Positions 37,881 through 47,668 of a stretch of DNA of 61,343 nucleotides are shown one piece after another; the stretch's first letter is position 1, and every line of letters begins with the position of its first letter. Below the pieces are notes generated by a model. That model was not told where the DNA came from. It worked only from the letters and a program-made list of their open reading frames with translations, and searched no databases. Position numbers and translations under genes: made by a program. Origin of the DNA: Rheinheimera sp. A13L (lineage in GTDB: Bacteria > Pseudomonadota > Gammaproteobacteria > Enterobacterales > Alteromonadaceae); the NCBI RefSeq assembly GCF_000217935.1, contig NZ_AFHI01000022.1, positions 1-61,343 of the forward strand, written 5' to 3'.

Positions 37881-38148
37881 TAGGGCGTGTTGACGTTTCG
37901 AGATTAAATTTTGTTCGTTCTGGCGCCGCTTTGAGCGCGAAAGGAGGAGCGAAGTTTAGTTATTCTAAATGAGCGACGAGTGACAAAGCTCAGGGCGCCG
38001 CCAGACGAACCTGGAGGGCAGCGCCTGGACGGCCTTTCTGCTGCGTTAGCACTCGTTTGTGTAGAATAACTACACCGCACTCGCGCTGCCTTGCATAAAA
38101 ACCGGCCAGACTGCTGCAAAAATAACCCTGAAACGTCAACACGCCCTA
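37881..38148. repeat. MITE-like inverted-repeat element
   Basis: 268-bp non-coding element. Terminal inverted repeats of 19 bp match perfectly (TAGGGCGTGTTGACGTTTC at 37881-37899; reverse complement at 38130-38148). Flanking TA on each side is a likely 2-bp target duplication, so the transposon-proper ends are GGGCGTGTTG. Inside are two hairpins with AT-rich loops (37955-37969, stem TTTAG/CTAAA; 38059-38075, stem GTGTAG/CTACAC) and a subterminal imperfect inverted repeat 37913-37929 / 37994-38010. No transposase. The open frames it contains look spurious. The right end supplies the stop codon of the sodium channel. Confidence 0.8.
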
Positions 38149-38973
38149 GTGGTTACGTTGTTTCAGCTCTTCTCTTAACGCTTTCAACTCTTGCTGAATA
38201 TCAGCCAGTTGCTGGTGCATCAGTTGTTGTTCGGCCAGCTCAGCTTTTTTGTCTTCAGCCCGTTCGGCTGCATGCTCCTGATCGGTAAAGGTTTGCATGG
38301 TGTTGACGATAATGGCGATAAAAAGGTTCAGCATAGTAAAAGTGGCGATTAAGATAAAAGGCACAAAAAAGGCCCAGGCATAAGGGAACTGCTCCATCAC
38401 AGGACGGGAAATACCCATAGACCAACTCTCCAGGGTCATCACCTGAAACAGCGTATAAAAGGAAGCCCCGATAGAGCCAAACCATTCAGGGAAAGCGGCG
38501 CTGAATAACTTAGTGGCAATGACAGCAAAGACGTAATAAATCAGCAGCAACACCATAGCGATGGAGCCTAAACCCGGTAAAGAGCCTAACAGAGCTGAAA
38601 CTACGCGGCGCATCGATGGAACTATCGACAGCAAACGTAAAACCCGCAGCACCCTTAAAGCCCGCAGTACCGAGAACTGACCAGTCGCCGGCATCAAAGC
38701 TATAGCCACTACGGCAAAATCAAACAAACTCCAGGAGTCTTTAAAAAAACTCATGCGGTAGGCAAAGATTCGCAGCAGCAGTTCGATGACAAAAATCGTC
38801 AGCAAAACTTTATCCGCCAGCAGTATCACTGAGCCAAAATCCTGCATCAGTGAAGCCGAGGTTTCCAGGCCTAATAAAATAGCGTTGATTAAAATCAGCA
38901 CTAAAATACCGTGGTTAAACCAAGGTGTCTCGACCAGCTGCAGCACTTTTTGTTGCATATTGTGTGGTTTCAT
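38146..38973 (-). CDS. Voltage-gated sodium channel (NavAb/NaChBac type)
   Basis: One-domain six-TM cation channel of 275 residues that works as a tetramer. Seen: S4 voltage sensor with spaced arginines (RALRVLRVLRLLSIVP), pore and selectivity filter TLESWSM identical to that of NavAb, S6 helix (NLFIAIIVNTMQ), and a C-terminal charged coiled coil about 225-272. The stop TAG is formed by the repeat element. Probably links Na+ entry to motility or pH behaviour, as in other bacteria; inference. Confidence 0.93.
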   Translation of the reverse strand: MKPHNMQQKVLQLVETPWFNHGILVLILINAILLGLETSASLMQDFGSVILLADKVLLTIFVIELLLRIFAYRMSFFKDSWSLFDFAVVAIALMPATGQFSVLRALRVLRVLRLLSIVPSMRRVVSALLGSLPGLGSIAMVLLLIYYVFAVIATKLFSAAFPEWFGSIGASFYTLFQVMTLESWSMGISRPVMEQFPYAWAFFVPFILIATFTMLNLFIAIIVNTMQTFTDQEHAAERAEDKKAELAEQQLMHQQLADIQQELKALREELKQRNH

Positions 38974-39154
38974 TTTTCTCTCATAACTGGAGCAACTAAA
39001 AAATTTGCCGCATTGTAGCTGCGTTCAGATGAACTTGGTAGCTGTCCTTAAACCGGCGTAACAGAGCTGTCAAAGGAATGACTTTTAGCGCTGGCCTGTA
39101 TCTTGCTTTGGTACGACTTGAGTCAAAGAGGGCAAGGAATAAAGGACATAGTTT

Positions 39155-39607
39155 ATGAAGCTGGATAACAGCAATCTTTTTGAGACATTAAGCCAAATAC
39201 GCTCAAACCAGTATTCAGCTTTGTATACAGCTGTGGCGAAAAAAGAACCCCAATCCGCCACCGGAACAGTGGAAAAACCCGCAGAGGGCAGTGCTGAGCA
39301 GACTGCGCAACCCAAAACTTTAGCTTTTGACCATATGAGCCGTAAGCAATTATCTGACTGGCTGAGCAAGGGGCTGGACAGCGGAAAAATTCCGGCAGAG
39401 CAGGAACAGGCATTTCGGGTATTGTTGTATTCAGGTAAAACCGAAAGCTCAGACGAGCAAGCTACTACGGATAACCAGGCCATAGATTTTACTGCAAAAG
39501 CCAAAGATGCTTTAAGTAGCGCAGTGCAGCGTAATGATAAAAGCTCAATCCTGTTTTGGGCCAATGCGATGGCCACTATGAATCAGTTTCAGGGCAAAGA
39601 AAAATAA
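39155..39607 (+). CDS. Hypothetical protein
   Basis: Unrecognised 150-residue soluble protein. N-terminal 25 residues (LFETLSQIRSNQYSALY) helical, a Glu/Gln/Thr/Ala-rich linker, then helical regions with MSRKQLSDWLSKGLDSG and FWANAMATMNQF. Ribosome site TAAAGGA lies 9 bases before the ATG. Its stop is inside a terminator hairpin. No neighbour gives a clue. A longer minus-strand frame (39085-39576) crosses it but is Cys/Ser-rich and less protein-like. Confidence 0.68.
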   Translation: MKLDNSNLFETLSQIRSNQYSALYTAVAKKEPQSATGTVEKPAEGSAEQTAQPKTLAFDHMSRKQLSDWLSKGLDSGKIPAEQEQAFRVLLYSGKTESSDEQATTDNQAIDFTAKAKDALSSAVQRNDKSSILFWANAMATMNQFQGKEK

Positions 39608-39633
39608 GGCAGCAGCTACTGCCTTATTAGTTT
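39603..39633. terminator. Bidirectional terminator
   Basis: Perfect 10-bp stem AATAAGGCAG / CTGCCTTATT (39603-39612, 39619-39628), loop CAGCTA, followed by AGTTTTC. The plus-strand gene's TAA lies in the left arm and the tetR stop is just beyond on the other side. Confidence 0.85.
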
Positions 39634-39634
39634 T

Positions 39635-40252
39635 CTACTCAAAGGGTGACAATAAAGTCCGCAGTGCAGGGCGCAGAGCCAGTAATATGGTGTCTTTTTG
39701 TAACTCCGGGTATAAAGTCCGGCGCATCGCCAGGCCACCTATCATGGCAAAAATAACATTGATACGGGCATCCAGTTCTTTGTCTGTTGCATCTTTCACC
39801 AGACTACGTTCAGCTGTCAGTAGACGTCTCATTCGGGCTCTGGCATGGGTGTCTGACTCTTGCATCAAAAAGGCGACTTTTTGATTGCGGGCAGCTTCTG
39901 CCAACATTTCCAGATCCAGTGCGTTCTTTTCTTTATCTGTATGGCGTTCAACACCTTGATCCGCACCATCGAGCATAGTGGTTAAAAGATCGCCCGGGTG
40001 ATCTTCAAACTGCTGAAATATAGAAAACATTTCTTCCATATTTTGCTGAATAATAGCTTCGATAATGGCTTCTTTGCTGTCGAAATAATTGTAAATATGA
40101 CCAGCACTCATCCCTGCAGTTTTTGAGATCTCAGCCATGCCAGCACCATGGTACCCTTTGCGACGGAAGCAATCTGCTGCCGCGGTCAGGACCTGGTTTC
40201 TGCGTGCTTCTGCTAAAGCCGGATCTGTATGTCGTTTTTGTTTTTCTGTCAT
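39635..40252 (-). CDS. TetR/AcrR family repressor of the efflux operon
   Basis: 205-residue regulator with an N-terminal TetR helix-turn-helix (MAEISKTAGMSAGHIYNYFDSKEAI) and a helical ligand domain. Fourth and last gene of the efflux operon, 42 bases behind the outer-membrane component. By position and by the palindrome at 46038-46055 it probably represses its own operon. ATG at 40252 has GGAG six bases upstream; TTG at 40264 is not needed. Confidence 0.88.
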   Translation of the reverse strand: MTEKQKRHTDPALAEARRNQVLTAAADCFRRKGYHGAGMAEISKTAGMSAGHIYNYFDSKEAIIEAIIQQNMEEMFSIFQQFEDHPGDLLTTMLDGADQGVERHTDKEKNALDLEMLAEAARNQKVAFLMQESDTHARARMRRLLTAERSLVKDATDKELDARINVIFAMIGGLAMRRTLYPELQKDTILLALRPALRTLLSPFE

Positions 40253-40264
40253 AGGGCACTCCAA

Positions 40265-40286
40265 CGCCGGGCTTTCAGGCCCGGCG
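40265..40286 (-). terminator. GC-rich hairpin between efflux outer-membrane gene and tetR
   Basis: Perfect 8-bp stem CGCCGGGC / GCCCGGCG (40265-40272, 40279-40286), loop TTTCAG. No T-run follows; the tetR ribosome site does. Could reduce read-through into tetR or protect the upstream mRNA. Confidence 0.5.
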
Positions 40287-40294
40287 ACTGCTTG

Positions 40295-41710
40295 TTATTC
40301 CACAGGACTGGTGTTGCTCTGCCAACCACCGCCGAGCACTTTATACAAACTAATCTGGCTGGCAAGCAAAGCTTGTTGGCCGCTGATCAGTTGTTGTTGT
40401 GCGCTGTACCAGGAACGCTGAGCGTCCAGTACCTGCAGATAGCTGTCAACACCTTGCTTAAAGCGTGCTTCGGACAAGGTAAAACTTTGTTGGTTGCTGT
40501 TCGCTAAGTCTTGCTGCGCCTGCAACTGAGCTGCATAACCTTCACGATCCGCTAAAGCATCAGAGACTTCACGAAAGGCCTGCTGAATTTTTTGCTGATA
40601 AGTGACTAAAGCCACTTGTTGTTGTGTTTCTGCCACATCCAGATTGGCCTGAGTGCGGCCCATGTTAAAGATGGGCAGGTGAATAGATGGCATAAAACTC
40701 CAGCTACCCGAACCCCCTTTAAACAGATTATCCAGTTCACTTGAGGCTGAACCCGCATTGGCGGTTAAGTTGATGCTGGGGAAAAAGGCTGCTTTGGCGA
40801 TGCCTATATTGGCATTGGCTGCCAATAAATCATGTTCTGCTGCTTTCAGATCCGGTCTTTGCTGCAATAAATCCGAAGGTAAACCTGCTGGTAGTTCAGG
40901 TAACTGCACTACTTTACTCAGCGGCTGATCCGGCAACAGATCTGCAGACACTTGTGCACCAGTCAGCAGATCCAAAGCGTTTTTGTCGCGCTGCAATAAA
41001 CGCTGGTAACGGGCTATATCCACTTTGGCTGTGGCTACAGTACTTTTCACTTGCTGCAGTGTTAAGGCTGAAGCTGCACCTAAGTGGTAGCTTTGTTCTG
41101 TCAGTTCCAGTGTTTTTTGTTGGCTGTGTAACGTATGGGTTGCCAGCTCCAGCAACTGCTGATCGGCAGCATAGCTCAGCCAGGCATTGGCCAATTCGGC
41201 CACCAGACTGATCTGGCTGCTTAATTGGGCCTGCTCTGTTGCATACAACTGCTGCAATGCTTGTTCTGACTGATTACGCACTTTGCCCCAGAAATCCAGC
41301 TCATAGGAGGTAATACCCACAGTGGCGCTGTATTGCTGATTAATTTGCGCACTGCCTGTACCTGTTAAATCGGCAGGTAAACGCTGGCGTGTGCCTGAAG
41401 CATTTAAATTCAGCGCCGGATACAAAGCTGAGTCTTCAATCTGATACAAAGCCCTGACTCGCTGCACATTTAAGGCCGCGATTTGTAAGTCTTTATTCTG
41501 AGTAAGACTGAGCTCTATCAACTGCTGTAGCTTAGGGTTGCTGAAAAACTGCTGCCAATGCAATTCTGTGGCTTTGACTCCAGCATCCCCTGAAACAAGG
41601 GCATAGTTGTGTGGCACAGGGAGTTCAATGGCTTGTTGCTCCGGCGCCAGCTGGCAGGCGCTTAATACCAGCAGGGCCAGACTGCTTAAACTCAGTGTTT
41701 TGAAATTCAT
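40295..41710 (-). CDS. Efflux outer-membrane lipoprotein channel (OprM/TtgC type)
   Basis: Outer-membrane factor of the RND tripartite pump, 471 residues. Lipoprotein signal [10 protein letters not shown] (lipobox Cys 19), two OEP repeats of helical barrel ([37 protein letters not shown]). It forms the TolC-like trimeric duct. It overlaps the RND gene by 4 bases (ATGA). Confidence 0.93.
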   Translation of the reverse strand: MNFKTLSLSSLALLVLSACQLAPEQQAIELPVPHNYALVSGDAGVKATELHWQQFFSNPKLQQLIELSLTQNKDLQIAALNVQRVRALYQIEDSALYPALNLNASGTRQRLPADLTGTGSAQINQQYSATVGITSYELDFWGKVRNQSEQALQQLYATEQAQLSSQISLVAELANAWLSYAADQQLLELATHTLHSQQKTLELTEQSYHLGAASALTLQQVKSTVATAKVDIARYQRLLQRDKNALDLLTGAQVSADLLPDQPLSKVVQLPELPAGLPSDLLQQRPDLKAAEHDLLAANANIGIAKAAFFPSINLTANAGSASSELDNLFKGGSGSWSFMPSIHLPIFNMGRTQANLDVAETQQQVALVTYQQKIQQAFREVSDALADREGYAAQLQAQQDLANSNQQSFTLSEARFKQGVDSYLQVLDAQRSWYSAQQQLISGQQALLASQISLYKVLGGGWQSNTSPVE

Positions 41711-44700
41711 ACTGTTTTCTCCTGTGCTTCTTTTTGTGTGCCAGGAAAAATCCGGCGTACTAACACAAAAAACATCGGCACAAATACCACCACCAGCACA
41801 GACGAAGCTAAAGTACCGCCTATCACTGAAATACCAAGGGCGTTCTGGGCACCAGAGCCAGCACTGGAGGCAATGGCCAGAGGCAACACACCACAGATAA
41901 AGGCCATAGAGGTCATAATGATAGGGCGCAGACGTAAACGTACAGCTTCAATAGCAGCTTCAACCAAACCTGAGCCCTGATCCATACGGTGGATAGCAAA
42001 CTCCACTATTAAAATGGCGTTTTTAGAGGCTAAGCCTATAGTGGTTAACAAACCCACTTGCAGATAGATATCGTTTGATAAACCGGCCAGCAGCGCAGCC
42101 AAGGCAGCACCAAACACACCTAAAGGCACTATCATCATCACAGCAGCAGGCACAGACCAGCTTTCATACAAAGCTGCTAAACAGAGGAATACCACTAACA
42201 ATGACAAGGCATAAAGTAAAGGAGCCTGACCACCACTTAAGCGTTCTTCATAAGAGATACCTGTCCACTCGTAGGCAAAGCCCGGAGGTAACTGTTTAGC
42301 CAGTTGCTCCATTTCGTCCATGGCCTGACCCGTGCTGTAACCCGGTGCTGCAGCGCCCTGAATTTCCATAGACGAGAAACCGTTGTACCGCTCCAGACGA
42401 GGAGACCCATAGGTCCAGTGTGAGCTGGCAAAGGCAGAGAAGGGCACCATATCGCCATTGTTATTGCGCACATACCATTTAGTTAAATCTTCCGGCACCA
42501 TGCGGCTGTCTGCTGAGCCTTGTAAAAACACTTTTTTCACCCGGCCTCTGTCAATAAAATCATTCACATAGCTACTACCCCATGCGGTGGATAAGGTGCT
42601 GTTGATCGAAGCCTGACTGACTCCTAAAGCTTCAGCTTTAGCTAAGTCGATATCCAGTTTCAACTCTGGCATATCTTCCTGACCATTAGGGCGTACACCA
42701 GCAAGCACAGGGCTTTGCGCCGCCATACCTAACAGCTGATTGCGGGCCGCTAACAATTGCTCATGGCCTAAGCCTGCTCTGTCCTGTAAATGCAGGTTAA
42801 AGCCGTTGGCAGTGCCCAGTTCGACTACGGCTGGCGGCGGGAATGCAAAGACAAAAGCTTCTTTAATAGTAGAGAAATAGCCCATGGCTTTGCCAGCGAC
42901 AGCACCTACAGATAAACCATCACCCTGACGTTCATCCCAGTGTTTTAAATTCACAAAACCTAAGGCTGCGTTCTGACCTGAACCTGCAAAGCTGAAGCCT
43001 GTAACAGTAAAGATAGACTTCACTGCTTCGCCTTGTTCCTGCAGGAAATGGTTTTCCATTTTTTCTACCACTTTAAGCGTTTGTTCAGTGGTAGAGCCTG
43101 CAGGCAGCACCACCTGATTAAACAAAATACCCTGATCTTCGTCTGGTAAAAAGGCCGAAGGCAACTGGCTGAAAATGTACACCATGCCACCAAAAATCAG
43201 CGCGTAACAGAGCAGGTAACGCTTGCTTTGCTGGATCATACGACCAACAAAACTCTGTGCGCCTTTGTTGGTTTTATCAAAACCACGGTTAAAGCCTGAG
43301 AAAAATTTACCTAATACAGAGCTGTCGTCATGCACATGGCTTGGTTTTAATAAAGTGGCACAAAGAGCGGGCGTCAGAATTAAAGCCACCAGCACCGACA
43401 GCGCCATAGCAGACACCAGGGTGATAGAAAACTGACGGTAAATCACACCAGTAGAACCACCAAAAAACGCCATGGGCACAAATACCGCTGACAACACCAT
43501 AGCTATACCTACTAAGGCGCCTTTAATTTCGTCCATGGATTTACGGGTGGCTTCAAGTGCAGATAAACCTTCTTCTGTCATCACCCGTTCGACGTTTTCG
43601 ACGACCACTATGGCGTCATCGACCAATAAGCCTATTGCCAGCACCATAGCAAACATGGTCAGGGTATTAATGGAATAACCAAAGGCCGATAAAATGGCAA
43701 AAGTACCCAGCAATACCACAGGCACAGCTATGGTTGGAATTAAGGTAGCGCGGAAGTTTTGCAGGAACAGATACATCACCACAAAGACTAAAACCACAGC
43801 TTCAATTAAGGTATGTACTACTTTTTCAATCGACAATGAAACAAAAGGCGTAGTGTCGTAGGGCACCACAGCTTTTAAGCCTGCAGGGAAAAAGGGTTCC
43901 AGATCGGCAAGGGCTTGTTTCACACCAGCTGCAGTATCCAGCGCATTAGCACCACTGGCCAGTTTTACGCCAATACCAGAGGCCGGTTTACCGTTAAAGC
44001 GGGCTACAACACCATAGTTTTCGCCACCCAGTTCCACTGTGGCTACATCAGCTAAACGCACCACAGAGCCGTCGCTGTTGGTTTTTACCAGTATGTCGCG
44101 GAACTGTTCCGGAGTTTGCAAACGGCTTTGCGCTGTGACTGTGGCATTTAATTGCTGACCTTCAATGGCAGGCATACCGCCTAATTGTCCGGCAGACACC
44201 TGAGCGTTCTGTGCACTGATAGCGGCGCTGATATCTGCAGTTGTTAATTTGTAGTTTTGCAGTTTGGCCGGGTCTAACCAGATACGCATCGCATACTGGG
44301 AACCAAAGAGCTGAACTTCACCCACACCATTAACACGTGAAACTATGTCCTGCACGTTGGACGCAACATAATCGCCTATGTCGATATTGGTCATGCTGCC
44401 GTCTTCTGACACAAAACCTGCCACTAACAAGAAGTTACGTGCAGACTTAGCCACAGAGACCCCCTGACGCTGCACTTCCTGCGGTAACAGCGGAGTGGCC
44501 AGAGCCAGTTTGTTTTGCACCTGTACCTGAGCTATATCCGGATCGGTATCGGCACTGAAGGTTAAGGTTAAAGAGACGGAACCATTGGACTCAGAAGTAG
44601 ATGACATATACATCAGGCCATCTAAGCCTTTCATTTTTTGTTCTATCACCTGGGTGACAGTGTCTTCCAGCGTACGGGCCGAAGCACCAGGATAACTGGC

Positions 44701-44838
44701 ACTGACACTGATAGCTGGCGGTGCTATGGATGGATACTGTGCTATAGGCAAAGACTGGATGGCTAATACACCAGCCAGCATCACCACTATGGCCAACACC
44801 CAGGCAAAAATCGGCCTGTCGATAAAAAATCGTGACAT
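41707..44838 (-). CDS. RND multidrug efflux permease (AcrB/MexB family)
   Basis: HAE1-type proton-driven drug exporter of 1043 residues: start [17 protein letters not shown], twelve TM helices, TM4 proton-relay aspartates ([15 protein letters not shown]), the two large periplasmic loops, and the conserved [15 protein letters not shown] in TM10. Acts with the adaptor and outer-membrane channel of this operon. 18 bases downstream of the adaptor gene. Confidence 0.96.
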   Translation of the reverse strand: MSRFFIDRPIFAWVLAIVVMLAGVLAIQSLPIAQYPSIAPPAISVSASYPGASARTLEDTVTQVIEQKMKGLDGLMYMSSTSESNGSVSLTLTFSADTDPDIAQVQVQNKLALATPLLPQEVQRQGVSVAKSARNFLLVAGFVSEDGSMTNIDIGDYVASNVQDIVSRVNGVGEVQLFGSQYAMRIWLDPAKLQNYKLTTADISAAISAQNAQVSAGQLGGMPAIEGQQLNATVTAQSRLQTPEQFRDILVKTNSDGSVVRLADVATVELGGENYGVVARFNGKPASGIGVKLASGANALDTAAGVKQALADLEPFFPAGLKAVVPYDTTPFVSLSIEKVVHTLIEAVVLVFVVMYLFLQNFRATLIPTIAVPVVLLGTFAILSAFGYSINTLTMFAMVLAIGLLVDDAIVVVENVERVMTEEGLSALEATRKSMDEIKGALVGIAMVLSAVFVPMAFFGGSTGVIYRQFSITLVSAMALSVLVALILTPALCATLLKPSHVHDDSSVLGKFFSGFNRGFDKTNKGAQSFVGRMIQQSKRYLLCYALIFGGMVYIFSQLPSAFLPDEDQGILFNQVVLPAGSTTEQTLKVVEKMENHFLQEQGEAVKSIFTVTGFSFAGSGQNAALGFVNLKHWDERQGDGLSVGAVAGKAMGYFSTIKEAFVFAFPPPAVVELGTANGFNLHLQDRAGLGHEQLLAARNQLLGMAAQSPVLAGVRPNGQEDMPELKLDIDLAKAEALGVSQASINSTLSTAWGSSYVNDFIDRGRVKKVFLQGSADSRMVPEDLTKWYVRNNNGDMVPFSAFASSHWTYGSPRLERYNGFSSMEIQGAAAPGYSTGQAMDEMEQLAKQLPPGFAYEWTGISYEERLSGGQAPLLYALSLLVVFLCLAALYESWSVPAAVMMIVPLGVFGAALAALLAGLSNDIYLQVGLLTTIGLASKNAILIVEFAIHRMDQGSGLVEAAIEAVRLRLRPIIMTSMAFICGVLPLAIASSAGSGAQNALGISVIGGTLASSVLVVVFVPMFFVLVRRIFPGTQKEAQEKTV

Positions 44839-44856
44839 TCAAATTCTCCGTTGGCG

Positions 44857-46020
44857 TTACTGTGGGCTGGCCTGAGCTGCTGCATCGGCAGGAACTGCCT
44901 GAACTGGTGCACCAGGACGTATTTTTTGTAAGCCTTCAACAATCAGCTGATCGCCTTCATTTAAGCCACTGCTGACCAGCCAGTTCGAACCTATAGTGCG
45001 GTTTGCCTGTAAAATGCGGGCTTCGACTTTGCCTTCTTTGCCAACCACCATGGCGGTGGCTTCACCTTTGCTGTTGCGGCTGATGCCACGTTGTGGTGCC
45101 AGAATAGCCCCGGCTTTCACGCCTTCCACTACTTCGGCCCGCACATACATGCCAGGCAGTAATAACTTTTCAGGGTTAGGAAACTCTGCTCTTAAGGTGA
45201 CAGAACCAGTACCCGGATCCACAGTCACTTCTGAAAATTGCAAAGTACCTTTATGTGGATACACAGAACCATCTTCCATTTTCAGTTCAACCTGGGTCTG
45301 AATAGCGGCATCTGAACCTAAATCGCCAGAGGCCAGGGCTTTTTTCAGTTGCAGCATCTCGTTGCTGGATTGAGTCAGGTCAACATAAATGGGGTCCAGC
45401 ACAGTTACAGTAGCTAAAGCTGTGCTTTGGTTAGCGCTGACTAAAGCACCGGCAGTTACGGCAGATTTGCTGATCTGGCCATCAATAGGGGAAAGCACTT
45501 TGCTGTAATTTACATTGATTTGGGCTGTTTTTAACTGAGCCTGAGCTGTTAATAAATCGGCCTGAGCTTGTTTATAGCTGGCGTCCGCTTCATCAAACTC
45601 TTGCTGACTGACGGCTTTAATTTTTAATAATTCGGTATAACGACCAGCTTTAGCTTTGCTGCTGGCGATGCTGGCCTGCGCTCGTGCCACTGCTGCTTTA
45701 GCGCTGGAGAGCTGTGCATCAAAAGTAGCAGGGTCAATCTGATACAGAGCCTGACCGGCTTTGACTTCACTGCCTTCAGTAAATAAACGTTGCAGCACTA
45801 TGCCGTTCACCTGAGGGCGGATTTCAGCAATTTGTGAAGCGGCAACACGGCCTGGCAATTCTTTAGTCAGGGTGACGGCCTGACTTTTCAAAGTAACGAC
45901 ACCAACAGGCACGGCCTGTGCAGCAGGGGCTGCAGGGTGTTCAGCCTGGCCACAACCGGCCAAAGCAACAGAGCCCGCCAGGGCTGTCAGGGCAAAAAAT
46001 ACAATGCGGGAATGCTGCAT
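44857..46020 (-). CDS. RND efflux periplasmic adaptor (AcrA/MexA family)
   Basis: Membrane-fusion lipoprotein of 387 residues. Lipobox VALAGC (Cys about 23), lipoyl half-motifs about 60-95 and about 165-200, a helical hairpin (ASIASSKAKAGRYTELLKIKAVSQ), beta-barrel and membrane-proximal domains. ATG at 46020 has GGAG nine bases upstream; ATG at 46035 would add five residues. First gene of the operon adaptor-permease-channel-tetR, with a palindromic operator just upstream. Confidence 0.94.
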   Translation of the reverse strand: MQHSRIVFFALTALAGSVALAGCGQAEHPAAPAAQAVPVGVVTLKSQAVTLTKELPGRVAASQIAEIRPQVNGIVLQRLFTEGSEVKAGQALYQIDPATFDAQLSSAKAAVARAQASIASSKAKAGRYTELLKIKAVSQQEFDEADASYKQAQADLLTAQAQLKTAQINVNYSKVLSPIDGQISKSAVTAGALVSANQSTALATVTVLDPIYVDLTQSSNEMLQLKKALASGDLGSDAAIQTQVELKMEDGSVYPHKGTLQFSEVTVDPGTGSVTLRAEFPNPEKLLLPGMYVRAEVVEGVKAGAILAPQRGISRNSKGEATAMVVGKEGKVEARILQANRTIGSNWLVSSGLNEGDQLIVEGLQKIRPGAPVQAVPADAAAQASPQ

Positions 46021-46037
46021 CTTTAAAATCTCCATTT

Positions 46038-46055
46038 AGAGTGAACGTTCATTCT
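46038..46055. promoter_or_regulatory. Palindromic AcrR/TetR-type operator
   Basis: AGAGTGAAC-GTTCATTCT, 9+9 bases with one mismatch, centred on AACGTT, lying 17-35 bases before the adaptor ATG. TetR/AcrR operators near RND pumps often contain such GAACGTTC-like arms; the tetR gene of the same operon is the likely reader. Confidence 0.65.
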
Positions 46056-46150
46056 AATTTGTTTTTCCCTATTTAGCCAGTTCACTTTGTCGCCGTTTTG
46101 CAGGTTTTGGTCGTGAAAAGTGGATTGCAGTGCAGGAAAAGCAAGCTTTG

Positions 46151-46164
46151 TTATTTCAGATCAA
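46151..46164 (+). promoter_or_regulatory. Possible FNR box before hemN
   Basis: TTATT-TCAG-ATCAA, against the consensus TTGAT-N4-ATCAA: right half exact, left half 3 of 5. It stands 56 bases before the hemN start. Anaerobic activation of hemN by FNR is known in other bacteria; here it is a suggestion only. Confidence 0.35.
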
Positions 46165-46219
46165 GAGACTGCGAGCCTGAGTCTTTTACACTCTGTTTAA
46201 TTTTGTTGCAGGGGAAATA

Positions 46220-47596
46220 ATGATGGACTTAGCACCACAGCCTTTATGGTCTTCCGAATTAATACAGAAGTATTCTGTGAATGGACCACGTTACACTTCT
46301 TACCCTACGGCTTTGTCTTTAGTGCCTGATTTTCCGGCCTCTGCGGTACAGGCGGCTTTGGCGGGTTCTGCTACACAATTGTGTTTGTACCTGCATATCC
46401 CCTTTTGTCAGCAGCTTTGTTACTACTGTGGCTGCAATAAAATAGTGACCCGCCACAGTAGCAAAGCTGATCTGTATCTGCTGGCGTTGGAACAGGAAAT
46501 GGGCTTGTATCAGCATTTGCTGGCAGAAAAAACAATTTCTCAGCTGCATTTAGGCGGTGGCACTCCCACCTTTTTAACGGAAGAGCAGTTGTCATTATTA
46601 ATGCAGCTGTTGCGGCAGCATTTTGTATTTAAAGCGGATGCTGAGCTATCGGTAGAGATAGATCCACGCAGTTGCACCCTGGATAAACTGGCGCATTTGC
46701 GTGAGCTTGGTTTTAGCCGGCTCAGTTTTGGCGTGCAGGATTTCGACGAACAGGTGCAAGTTGCGATTAACAGGGTGCAAAGCGAGGAGCTGGTGCGGGT
46801 TTTAGTTTTGCATGCCCGTGCTTTGGGATTTAGCTCTATCAATCTGGATTTGGTCTACGGTTTGCCTTATCAGCAAGCTGCGCGTTTTTCAGAGACTCTG
46901 GATAAAGTACTGGAGCTGGATCCGGACAGAGTGTCGTTATTCAGTTATGCCCATATGCCGACCCGTTTTGCCGCACAGCGTAAAATTCCAACCCAAAGCC
47001 TGCCACAGGCGGAAAATAAATTAGCCTTGCTGCAGTTAGCGATAGAACGTTTTAGTCAGGCGGGCTATCAGTGTATTGGTATGGATCACTTCGCCAAAGC
47101 CACAGACAAGCTGGCAATAGCTCAGCAGGAAGGCAAATTACAGCGTAACTTTCAGGGCTATACCACAGCAGGACAAGACGCTTTGGTGGGCTTAGGAGTC
47201 TCCTCTATCAGTCAGGTCAACGGCGTGATCTGGCAAAATCAAAAAGAGCTGAAACAATACCAGCAGCAATTGGCCTTAGGCCAATGGCCAGTGGATAAAG
47301 GGCTGAGTTTAACTCAGGACGATAAAATCAGAGCCGCTTTAATCAGCCAGCTGATTTGTCATTTTGAATTGGACATCCCCGCCTTTTGTCAGCGTTTTGG
47401 CCTGACGGATTTCTGGGATTATTTCGCTGATGTGTTACCTAAACTTGAACCTTTGTGTCTTGATGGCCTGGTCAGTTATTCCAACGAGCATATTCAGGTA
47501 ACGGCACCAGGCCGTTTGCTGGTGCGGGTGGTCTGTGCCTGCTTTGATCGTTATCTGGCTAAGAGTGACAATTTAAGTTATTCCAAAGTGGTTTGA
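46220..47596 (+). CDS. hemN: Oxygen-independent coproporphyrinogen III oxidase
   Basis: Radical SAM enzyme that decarboxylates coproporphyrinogen III to protoporphyrinogen IX without oxygen. Cluster motif C-x3-C-x2-C-x-C at Cys63, 67, 70 and 72 (HIPFCQQLCYYCGC), then LHLGGGTPTFL. 458 residues, with the HemN-type C-terminus, so a true HemN rather than HemW. Preceded by AGGGG and followed by a terminator. Confidence 0.95.
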   Translation: MMDLAPQPLWSSELIQKYSVNGPRYTSYPTALSLVPDFPASAVQAALAGSATQLCLYLHIPFCQQLCYYCGCNKIVTRHSSKADLYLLALEQEMGLYQHLLAEKTISQLHLGGGTPTFLTEEQLSLLMQLLRQHFVFKADAELSVEIDPRSCTLDKLAHLRELGFSRLSFGVQDFDEQVQVAINRVQSEELVRVLVLHARALGFSSINLDLVYGLPYQQAARFSETLDKVLELDPDRVSLFSYAHMPTRFAAQRKIPTQSLPQAENKLALLQLAIERFSQAGYQCIGMDHFAKATDKLAIAQQEGKLQRNFQGYTTAGQDALVGLGVSSISQVNGVIWQNQKELKQYQQQLALGQWPVDKGLSLTQDDKIRAALISQLICHFELDIPAFCQRFGLTDFWDYFADVLPKLEPLCLDGLVSYSNEHIQVTAPGRLLVRVVCACFDRYLAKSDNLSYSKVV

Positions 47597-47619
47597 TCCA
47601 ACGCAAAACACTGAACTGA

Positions 47620-47648
47620 GCAGGCGCTAAGATGCGCCTCTTATTTTT
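47620..47648 (+). terminator. Terminator after hemN
   Basis: Stem AGGCGC / GCGCCT (47622-47627, 47634-47639), loop TAAGAT, followed by CTTATTTTT. It separates hemN from trhP. Confidence 0.7.
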
Positions 47649-47668
47649 GCATGATCTGGATTGCGGCT

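Noticed and set aside
37904-38119. Minus-strand open frame of 71 codons inside the repeat
   Set aside because: It is Arg/Ser/Cys-rich, lies wholly within the inverted-repeat element and lacks a ribosome site. The hairpin structure explains the sequence better.
39085-39576. 163-codon minus-strand frame opposite the hypothetical gene 39155-39607
   Set aside because: Cys/Ser/Leu-rich composition typical of an antisense shadow; the plus-strand gene has a ribosome site and a terminator at its stop.
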